Below, piece by piece: positions 1 through 4,235 of a stretch of DNA of 7,138 bases. The stretch lies in NCBI GenBank assembly GCA_003446545.1, contig DMAO01000218.1, positions 1 to 7,138 of the forward strand. Direction: 5' to 3'. The position numbers and the translations under genes are program-made. Each line of letters starts with the position of its first letter. Positions within the stretch are counted from its first letter, which is position 1. Source of the stretch: Sphaerochaeta sp. GTDB taxonomy: Bacteria > Spirochaetota > Spirochaetia > Sphaerochaetales > Sphaerochaetaceae. Below the pieces are notes generated by a model. The model ran no database searches, was not told the DNA's origin, and was given only the letters and a program-made list of their open reading frames with translations.

Positions 1-64
1 TTATCGCATCATATTGTTTGTCAAAAGTCCCGCCTGTTGTGATTATCCGTAGGTCTTGTGCCAT
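1..64 (-). CDS. L-asparaginase family protein, N-terminal 21 codons only
   Basis: Reading leftwards from the ATG at 64, the frame is open to the window edge and gives 21 residues containing IITTGGTFDKQYD. The TTGGTFDK block is the N-terminal glycine-rich loop of the asparaginase/glutaminase family; in that family its Thr is the nucleophile that hydrolyses asparagine to aspartate and ammonia. The ATG follows GAGG by 9 nt (GAGGACGCAAAACATG), a plausible ribosome binding site. The Met is immediately followed by the first beta strand, with no signal peptide, so a cytoplasmic short asparaginase-like protein is likely. Only the start is visible, so substrate specificity and integrity cannot be judged. 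It is on the same strand as hipBST, but about 400 bp and a hairpin separate them, so it is probably transcribed independently. Confidence 0.75.
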   Translation of the reverse strand, partial: MAQDLRIITTGGTFDKQYDAI

Positions 65-140
65 GTTTTGCGTCCTCGGTCGTTGTATATGGATGAAGAA
101 ACTATCAAGTCTCTTCAGAAAAGGTGCTTAGTTTGTTCAA

Positions 141-176
141 CTGAGTATACATGTATGCATGTGATTCTGAGTATAC
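141..176. repeat. Direct repeat CTGAGTATAC, two copies
   Basis: CTGAGTATAC occurs at 141-150 and again at 167-176, 26 bp apart start to start, followed by ATG and CATG respectively. Between them are the self-complementary ATACATGTAT (147-156) and ATGCAT (155-160). Each copy contains GTATAC, which on the - strand gives a TATACT box. The pair lies 80-110 bp upstream of the asparaginase-like start and could be a regulator site pair or part of its promoter. This role is inferred from position only. Confidence 0.4.
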
Positions 177-205
177 CATGAATTATTTGAGAAGGAAGGA
201 GGAAC

Positions 206-439
206 TTAAAAAAAGCTTAGGGATATGAATTGGAGATGATAAAGTCCACCAAAAAGGAATTTTTCCTTTTGGTGGACGTACTGTCTGGGCTTCTCATGGT
301 CTTTACCAGTACGAATCCCATTTCTTATGCAACCTGAGCAGGGCCTCCCATAGTAGGAGTCTCCCCAGGTAAGACACTCGTCAACACCTCTGTTGTTACA
401 CGTGTAGTAAGGAGACATGCGCGCATAGGTACCATGCAA
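206..439 (-). CDS. Doubtful hypothetical ORF, Cys-containing, downstream of hipT
   Basis: A 77-codon frame starts 33 nt after the hipT stop. I do not recognise the product. It has four cysteines (14, 22, 34, 37), the last two as CSGC, in a polar, aromatic N-terminal half, then a basic segment and a hydrophobic tail. Against it being a gene: the first codon is TTG with only a weak upstream purine stretch, the first ATG (418) has no Shine-Dalgarno sequence, and its 3' part runs straight through the 244-277 hairpin. It may be a decayed gene fragment or chance. It could also be a fourth product of the hipBST transcript, but nothing positive supports that. Confidence 0.18.
   Translation of the reverse strand: MHGTYARMSPYYTCNNRGVDECLTWGDSYYGRPCSGCIRNGIRTGKDHEKPRQYVHQKEKFLFGGLYHLQFISLSFF
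244..277 (-). terminator. Long hairpin, probable hipBST terminator
   Basis: GTCCACC plus an A-run plus GGAA (244-259) pairs with TTCC, a T-run and GGTGGAC (263-277). This makes a stem of about 15 bp with one bulged A and a 3-nt loop. It lies about 195 bp downstream of the hipT stop. On the - strand the stem is followed only by TTTATC, so it is not a textbook U-tract terminator; on the + strand there is no T-run at all. Termination or 3'-end protection of the hipBST mRNA is the simplest reading. A dispersed palindromic element is the alternative and would show as multiple genome copies. Confidence 0.42.
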
Positions 440-472
440 GAGTTGCCCGTTAGAAATCTTTGGCAGGCTCGC

Positions 473-1420
473 TTATTGAGAGCTCAGCCTTTGCAACCTT
501 TCAGAAACCAGAAGTCTCATACGTGCTTTCATATCATCTGATACAAAGCTTGCAGTAATGATCTCCATGAAGGTCGGTTCCAGTTGCTGTAGTTTCTTGC
601 AAAGGTTTTGTACTACTCTTTCTGCTATCCCAATATGCTCAGCAAGTTGGAGGAAGGTTGTATACGTCAGCTTCGCCTTTTTCCCACACAGTGTGAGGGC
701 CATCTCCTCGGTGTCCTCCTTCAAGATGAGGTTGACTGGCAAAAGGTCATACGCGGGGGCCAGTATATGGACTCCCGGGGATTCTGCAATGAGAGAGAAA
801 TTCTTCAGATGCATATCAGAATTACCTGTGACAAAAGAGAAGAGCAGTAGGTAGAAGAAGTTTGTCACATCAAGAAGAGGACGGCTTGACCATTTCTGAA
901 GAAGTTTTGCACACATCTCGTAGGACCCCTTGTACTTGTCTTCGGTCATTTTCCCCGAAAGTTGACAAAAATCTTCCATGGCGATTCTCATGGTTCCCCT
1001 TCGGTCGATTCGTTTGGTGATATATGCCAACATGCCATTTCCCAGGTAGAGCATAGCATGGGGGACTGTAGTGATTTCAGCAGCATCTGCCATACGCATG
1101 ACCAAGTCCTCAGCCTCAGGAAGCTGTGAAAACTCTTGTGACTGGGGTTTAAGGATGAAGGCGGTGGGTACGTCGATGATAGTTAGTCGAGGTTGTTGTC
1201 CTTTTTCTGTGACTAGAGTCAATGATAGCTTCTTCTGTACTCCCGGTACTGTGATACCGTCTCCTATCGCTTGTGAAGCTATCGATTCTAGGTTCTGCTC
1301 TGATAAAGAGACTAACGGTGGGACGTCTGTCCCAAAAAACTTTTTGCTGCATGCCTGATGCCACTGCCCCTTCTGGGGTATCCCTTCAATAGGTTTTCCA
1401 CAAAACAGACACCTCTTCAT
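473..1420 (-). CDS. hipT: HipT-type serine/threonine kinase toxin (split HipA C-terminal part)
   Basis: This is a 315-residue HipA-fold kinase without the HipA N-terminal subdomain, which is supplied by hipS next to it. Visible elements are: an N-terminal C4-x2-C7-x13-H21-x2-C24 motif that looks zinc-binding; the glycine-rich loop T57-V-P-G-V-Q-K-K; the ATP-anchoring lysine in FILKP (K91); the catalytic block GNSDMHLKNF (catalytic D202, N207); and the metal-binding aspartate in APAYD (D225). All core kinase residues are present, so it should be active. Family members phosphorylate aminoacyl-tRNA synthetases; the E. coli O127:H6 HipT is reported to target TrpS, while HipA targets GltX. The ATG at 1420 lies 7 nt after GGAGG (1432-1428) and overlaps the hipS stop as TGATG. 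The adjacent ATG at 1423 is possible but has only 4-nt spacing. An upstream TTG at 1453 would extend the frame by 11 codons but is unlikely. Confidence 0.9.
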   Translation of the reverse strand: MKRCLFCGKPIEGIPQKGQWHQACSKKFFGTDVPPLVSLSEQNLESIASQAIGDGITVPGVQKKLSLTLVTEKGQQPRLTIIDVPTAFILKPQSQEFSQLPEAEDLVMRMADAAEITTVPHAMLYLGNGMLAYITKRIDRRGTMRIAMEDFCQLSGKMTEDKYKGSYEMCAKLLQKWSSRPLLDVTNFFYLLLFSFVTGNSDMHLKNFSLIAESPGVHILAPAYDLLPVNLILKEDTEEMALTLCGKKAKLTYTTFLQLAEHIGIAERVVQNLCKKLQQLEPTFMEIITASFVSDDMKARMRLLVSERLQRLSSQ

Positions 1421-1746
1421 CATAAGGCCTCCACTGAAACAGCCCCTATACAATCCCGGCAGGAAACCAGCAGTAGGCCCATGCGGTCACGAGCGTCAAG
1501 TTTCCAGCTTTTCATGGTAAGCGAGAGGAGCCATCCTTCGGGTATAAGGCCATCAAAGAAGGGGAAGAAGGTAGTGCGATGGTAGGGAGCTTCTTGTAAG
1601 GGCATCGTCAGACTTATGGGCTGTGCATTGGCTTTGGTAAGATATTCACGATCATAGGTGAAGGTATAGCCATGATCAGTCTCCTCTAGGATTCCTGCCC
1701 TTTCCCCATCATATAGGATCTTGGCTTTACGCACTCCTACTTGCAT
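1420..1746 (-). CDS. hipS: HipS-like antitoxin (HipA N-terminal subdomain protein)
   Basis: This 108-residue protein matches only the N-terminal subdomain of HipA. It shows a beta-rich start (KILYDGERAGIL, then GYTFTYDREYL), PISLTMPL (43-50), the signature FFPFFDGLIPEGW (60-72), and a terminal DCIGAVSV (98-105), where a full HipA would continue into the kinase. In the E. coli HipBST system the separate HipS, not HipB, is the main neutraliser of HipT, using a bulky residue near the active site; W72 is a candidate here, but I infer this from position only. It has no kinase motifs. The start overlaps the hipB stop by 10 bp (1737-1746) and has AAGGAG 7 nt upstream. The stop overlaps the hipT start, so translation is probably coupled, which suits a toxin-antitoxin pair needing balanced amounts. 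Confidence 0.88.
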   Translation of the reverse strand: MQVGVRKAKILYDGERAGILEETDHGYTFTYDREYLTKANAQPISLTMPLQEAPYHRTTFFPFFDGLIPEGWLLSLTMKSWKLDARDRMGLLLVSCRDCIGAVSVEAL

Positions 1747-1973
1747 TCGTCTTCTCCTTCCCTTGGCTTCCTGCCGGGTACAGCCATGCTGCCAAACATA
1801 GCCAGAGCTTGGTTAACCTTATCAAGGCGCACTGTCGCCTTTCCTTGTTCCAGGTCTCGGATGAAGCGTAAGCCCAAGCCACAGCGGAGAGCAAACTCTG
1901 GTTGAGTCAACCCAGCCTTTTTTCGCTCTCTCTGTATATAGGTACCAATAGGATTCTCTTTTTGCTTGTTCAT
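1737..1973 (-). CDS. hipB: HipB-like XRE-family repressor
   Basis: This 78-residue DNA-binding protein is the first gene of the toxin-antitoxin operon. The XRE helix-turn-helix occupies about residues 8-62: a leading helix (PIGTYIQRERKKAG), then LTQPEFALRCGLGLRFIRDLE with the recognition helix near LGLRFIRDLE, then GKATVRLDKVNQALAMFG. The GxxxRFIxDLExGK pattern is typical of HipB. In the family a dimer binds inverted repeats to repress its own operon and bridges to the toxin. The ATG at 1973 is chosen because the N-terminus then matches XRE length. The frame is open back to 2063, but that extension would read through the TATAAT box and the operators. The ATG has only a weak Shine-Dalgarno sequence and would lie about 20 nt from the predicted transcript start. 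The C-terminal tail (PGRKPREGEDECK) is charged and probably disordered. Confidence 0.92.
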   Translation of the reverse strand: MNKQKENPIGTYIQRERKKAGLTQPEFALRCGLGLRFIRDLEQGKATVRLDKVNQALAMFGSMAVPGRKPREGEDECK

Positions 1974-1984
1974 ACCAATAGTAT

Positions 1985-2000
1985 ATACCCGTTTGGGTAT
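1985..2000. promoter_or_regulatory. Putative HipB operator O1
   Basis: ATACCC-GTTT-GGGTAT is an inverted repeat with perfect 6-bp arms. It overlaps the downstream edge of the hipBST -10 box. The surrounding 18 bp (1983-2000) recur exactly at 2064-2081. The layout resembles the E. coli hipBA operators (TATCC-N8-GGATA) in having pyrimidine-rich arms, but the sequence differs. Assignment to HipB is by position next to hipB. Confidence 0.7.
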
Positions 2001-2004
2001 TATA
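1999..2004 (-). promoter_or_regulatory. Probable hipBST -10 box (TATAAT)
   Basis: On the - strand a perfect TATAAT ends 26 bp before the hipB ATG, within TTGTTATAATACCC. No good -35 is seen at 16-18 bp; the region is simply AT-rich. Its last two bases are shared with the first operator, so repressor bound there would block polymerase. The predicted start point lies inside that operator and leaves a 5' leader of about 20 nt. Confidence 0.55.
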
Positions 2005-2025
2005 ACAATGAATTCATATCTAATT

Positions 2026-2041
2026 ATATCTCTTCGGGTAT
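2026..2041. promoter_or_regulatory. Putative degenerate HipB operator O2
   Basis: ATATCT-CTTC-GGGTAT has one perfect half-site (GGGTAT) and a 4/6 match in the other. On its own it would be weak, but it lies 41 bp from O1 and 40 bp from O3, exactly in phase with them. It overlaps the -35 to spacer area of the hipBST promoter. Confidence 0.5.
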
Positions 2042-2050
2042 ACTTTATGG

Positions 2051-2066
2051 TATTTGTTAACAAATA
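2051..2066. promoter_or_regulatory. 16-bp perfect palindrome between O2 and O3
   Basis: Two 8-bp arms, TATTTGTT and AACAAATA, meet without a spacer around GTTAAC. The site is unrelated in sequence to the ATACCC operators, and its last base is the first base of O3. It may bind a second regulator or an architectural protein. AT-richness makes some short palindromes expected by chance, so this is tentative. Confidence 0.35.
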
Positions 2067-2081
2067 TACCCGTTTGGGTAT
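2066..2081. promoter_or_regulatory. Putative HipB operator O3
   Basis: This is an exact second copy of ATACCC-GTTT-GGGTAT, 81 bp from O1 in the same orientation. The identical 4-bp spacer GTTT in both copies suggests either selection on the spacer or a recent duplication of the site. Its left edge abuts the separate palindrome at 2051-2066. Confidence 0.7.
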
Positions 2082-2097
2082 GATTACACTACATTCA

Positions 2098-2131
2098 TAT
2101 ATAAGTATACCTTTTAAGGTATACTTATATA
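2098..2131. promoter_or_regulatory. 34-bp palindrome containing putative operator O4
   Basis: The palindrome has two perfect 16-bp arms around a central TT (2114-2115). Its core, ATACCT-TTTA-AGGTAT (2107-2122), has the same layout as O1 and O3 with C/G replaced by T/A at the inner position, and is 41 bp from O3. The extra arm length (AAGTATACC/GGTATACTT plus flanking TATAT) goes beyond the other operators. It lies about 60-75 bp upstream of the predicted trp promoter. It could be a stronger repressor site or the site of another dimeric regulator. Confidence 0.62.
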
Positions 2132-2172
2132 CGTCCTTGATATCTTTGGTGTAGAAAATTATGGGGAAATGC

Positions 2173-2201
2173 TTGTATTGGTATTGATTCTATCTATAGA
2201 A
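2173..2201 (+). promoter_or_regulatory. Probable trpB promoter with embedded operator
   Basis: TTGTAT (2173-2178) and TATAGA (2195-2200), 16 bp apart, form a modest -35/-10 pair. The perfect inverted repeat TTCTAT-CT-ATAGAA (2188-2201) covers the -10. The same inverted repeat lies upstream of trpE, so it is probably the operator of a trp regulator. Transcription would start near 2207 and leave a leader of about 26 nt. That is too short for an attenuator or T-box, so control at initiation is more likely. Confidence 0.6.
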
Positions 2202-2232
2202 ACATATATGCTCATTTCTACCGGAGGCTCAC

Positions 2233-3417
2233 ATGAAAGTCGGACGATTCGGACAATTTGGCGGGCAGTACATTCCTGAAACCCTCATGCATGCTGTGAT
2301 CGAACTTGAAGAGGCCTACAACCATTTTAAGGAAGATCCTTCTTTCAGAACTGAACTGAAAGAGCTCTATGCTGAGTATGCAGGCCGCCCTTCCTTGCTC
2401 ACCTATGCAGAAAAGATGACTGAAGATTTGGGGGGAGCCAAGATATACCTCAAGCGTGAAGACCTAAACCATACTGGTTCGCATAAGATCAACAACGTGC
2501 TGGGACAATGCCTGTTGGCAAAGAAAATGGGGAAGAAGCGGGTCATAGCCGAAACCGGGGCAGGACAGCATGGGGTTGCCACAGCAACAGTTGCAGCCCT
2601 TATGGGACTAGAGTGCGAGGTTTTCATGGGAAAGGTCGACTGTGACAGACAAGCGCTCAATGTGTACCGCATGCGCCTGTTGGGTGCTAGGGTACATCCG
2701 GTGACCAGTGGGACCATGACGCTCAAGGATGCAGTGAATGAGACCATGAGGGAATGGACTGCTCGTATTGATGATACCCACTATGTCCTTGGTTCGGTTA
2801 TGGGGCCACATCCCTTTCCTACCATGGTCCGTGATTTCCAGAAAATCATAGGGGAGGAAGTCAGGGCTCAGATCCTCAAGAAGGAAGGCCGTCTTCCCGA
2901 TTACCTTCTGGCCTGTGTCGGTGGTGGTTCGAATGCCATGGGTCTGTTCTATGACTTCATTGACGATACGGGTGTGAAACTCATCGGATGTGAGGCTGCA
3001 GGCAAAGGCCTCGATACTGAACAGCATGCAGCAACCCTAGCCAAGGGGACAGAGGGTATTTTCCACGGGATGAAAAGCTATTTCTGCCAGGATCTGTTCG
3101 GGCAGATAGCTGAAGTCTATTCCATCAGTGCAGGACTGGACTACCCAGGGATCGGACCGGAACATGCGAACCTGTATGCAAGCAAAAGGGCAACCTATGT
3201 AGCGATCACCGATGACGAAGCGGTAGACGCTTTTGCGTATCTTTCAAGACAGGAAGGCATCATACCTGCCATTGAAAGTGCCCATGCCATCGCCTATGCA
3301 CAGAAACTTGCCCCGACCCTTTCCAAGGACAAGATCATCGTCATCAACCTCTCCGGAAGAGGGGACAAAGATGTGGCGGCCATTGCCCGCTACAAGGGAG
3401 AGAACCTGTATGAATGA
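2233..3417 (+). CDS. trpB: Tryptophan synthase beta chain
   Basis: This is the PLP enzyme that joins indole, channelled from TrpA, to L-serine to make L-tryptophan in the cytoplasmic alpha2-beta2 complex. The 394 residues match the usual TrpB1 length. Visible elements are the N-terminal [13 protein letters not shown], the Schiff-base lysine in HTGSHKINN (K85), the catalytic glutamate in AETGAGQHG (E107), the PLP phosphate loop GGGSNAMG (230-237), and the C-terminal NLSGRGDKD (372-380) with the serine that contacts the pyridine nitrogen. ATG follows GGAGG (2223-2227) by 5 nt. It is the first gene of the operon, and its last 8 bp overlap the start of trpA, so the two subunits are probably made in equal amounts. 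It is the TrpB1 form that pairs with TrpA, not the TrpB2 salvage type. Confidence 0.98.
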   Translation: MKVGRFGQFGGQYIPETLMHAVIELEEAYNHFKEDPSFRTELKELYAEYAGRPSLLTYAEKMTEDLGGAKIYLKREDLNHTGSHKINNVLGQCLLAKKMGKKRVIAETGAGQHGVATATVAALMGLECEVFMGKVDCDRQALNVYRMRLLGARVHPVTSGTMTLKDAVNETMREWTARIDDTHYVLGSVMGPHPFPTMVRDFQKIIGEEVRAQILKKEGRLPDYLLACVGGGSNAMGLFYDFIDDTGVKLIGCEAAGKGLDTEQHAATLAKGTEGIFHGMKSYFCQDLFGQIAEVYSISAGLDYPGIGPEHANLYASKRATYVAITDDEAVDAFAYLSRQEGIIPAIESAHAIAYAQKLAPTLSKDKIIVINLSGRGDKDVAAIARYKGENLYE

Positions 3418-4189
3418 TCGCATAGCCTCCTCCTTCAACCAAGGGAAAGCATTCATTCCCTTCATAACCTGTGGTGACCCCGATCTTGCTACTACGAAGG
3501 CCCTGATCCGCGCAATGGCTACCCATGGTGCCGATCTGATTGAACTTGGAATACCCTTTTCCGACCCCATTGCCGAAGGTCCGATTATTCAGGAAGCTGA
3601 TGTGCGCGCCCTCGCTTCGGGTACAACAACTGACAAACTGTTTGATATGGTAAGGGAAGTGCGTGCCGAAACCTCCATTCCCTTGGTCTTCATGACCTAT
3701 ATCAATCCAATTTTCACGTATGGGAAGGAGCGATTTCTCTCCTCCTGTAAGGAGGTTGGCATTGACGGCATAATCGTTCCCGATATGCCTTTTGAAGAAC
3801 AGGATGAGCTGGAAGGTACCTGCCGCTCTTACGGTATTTCCCTGATCAGCATGATAGCCCCTACCAGCAAACAGAGGATTGAGAAAGTGGCTTCCCGAAG
3901 CGAAGGGTTTCTCTACTGCGTTTCCTCTCTTGGCGTGACCGGTACCAGAGAAACAATCGATGATACAGCCAAGGAAATGGTACAAGCTGTAAAGAGTGTC
4001 TCTTGCACTCCTTGCGCCATCGGATTTGGCATTTCCAACGAGAACCAGGCGGAGCATTTTGCGGCCTTTGCTGATGGAATCATTGTAGGATCGGCTATAG
4101 TGCGACTCATCGCAAAATATGGCCGGCAGTGTGTGGAGCCGGTAGCTCTTTTTGTGGAAAGTATGAAGGCAGCGGCCAACAGAACGTAG
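3410..4189 (+). CDS. trpA: Tryptophan synthase alpha chain
   Basis: This TIM-barrel subunit cleaves indole-3-glycerol phosphate to indole and glyceraldehyde 3-phosphate. It has 259 residues, close to the family norm. Signatures are [11 protein letters not shown] (15-25), the catalytic glutamate in ELGIPFSDP (E45), the flexible loop GVTGTR (175-180), and the phosphate-binding IGFGIS and GSAIV. The second catalytic acid, Asp60 in the Salmonella enzyme (DPLADGP), is Glu here (E56, DPIAEGP), a conservative change. The ATG at 3410 overlaps the trpB stop (ATGAATGA) and has GGAG 9 nt upstream. The frame is open back to 3233 inside trpB, but the N-terminus aligns to the family at 3410. The stop is followed by seven T without a hairpin, then by the trpE regulatory gap. 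Confidence 0.97.
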   Translation: MNDRIASSFNQGKAFIPFITCGDPDLATTKALIRAMATHGADLIELGIPFSDPIAEGPIIQEADVRALASGTTTDKLFDMVREVRAETSIPLVFMTYINPIFTYGKERFLSSCKEVGIDGIIVPDMPFEEQDELEGTCRSYGISLISMIAPTSKQRIEKVASRSEGFLYCVSSLGVTGTRETIDDTAKEMVQAVKSVSCTPCAIGFGISNENQAEHFAAFADGIIVGSAIVRLIAKYGRQCVEPVALFVESMKAAANRT

Positions 4190-4193
4190 TTTT

Positions 4194-4222
4194 TTTACCG
4201 AATGCGTTTCTATTGATAGAAA
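4194..4222 (+). promoter_or_regulatory. Probable trpE promoter and second copy of the trp operator
   Basis: The 46-bp gap between trpA and trpE contains the inverted repeat TTTCTAT-TG-ATAGAAA (4207-4222), with perfect 7-bp arms. Its inner 14 bp match the inverted repeat at the trpB promoter except in the two spacer bases. TTTACC (4194-4199) and TAGAAA (4217-4222), 17 bp apart, are a possible -35/-10 pair with the -10 inside the repeat, the same arrangement as at trpB. This suggests an internal promoter under the same control. The repeat could alternatively act in the mRNA as a weak hairpin ahead of the trpE start. Confidence 0.58.
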
Positions 4223-4235
4223 TAAAGGAGAGCCT

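Larger units (their letters stand above)
65..472. other. Intergenic region between hipT and the asparaginase-like gene
   Basis: This 408-bp stretch has no convincing gene. It contains a 10-bp direct repeat (141-176), a long hairpin (244-277), a small inverted repeat GTACTG/CAGTAC with a 23-nt loop (278-312), and a doubtful 77-codon ORF on the - strand (206-439). The part nearest position 64 must hold the promoter of the asparaginase-like gene. TATACT boxes on the - strand lie inside both copies of the direct repeat, but neither has a good -35 partner. I see no tRNA, no transposase remnant that I recognise and no terminal repeats of an insertion sequence. Confidence 0.6.

Noticed and set aside
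151..228. 25-codon ORF on the + strand in the left intergenic region
   Set aside because: No ribosome binding site precedes its ATG codons, the length is within chance, and it reads through the direct repeat.
473..1746. A single hipA gene broken by a frameshift
   Set aside because: The downstream part has its own GGAGG, a start overlapping the upstream stop, and an extra Cys/His motif absent from a continuous HipA. All kinase residues are intact. This fits the native split HipS/HipT form.
1974..2063. A 30-residue N-terminal extension of HipB
   Set aside because: The frame is open, but it crosses the TATAAT box and operator O1, and its composition is unlike an XRE protein. The ATG at 1973 gives the expected length.
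1985..2122. Regularly spaced repeats as a CRISPR array
   Set aside because: The repeats are 16 bp, degenerate and AT-rich, only four in number, with no cas genes. They fit operators next to an XRE repressor.
2161..2187. Possible trp leader peptide MGKCLYWY with one Trp codon
   Set aside because: It has no Shine-Dalgarno sequence, only one Trp codon, no alternative hairpins or terminator before trpB, and it would lie upstream of the predicted transcription start.
4190..4196. T-run after trpA as an intrinsic terminator
   Set aside because: No GC-rich stem precedes it, and the next gene continues the same pathway in the same direction.
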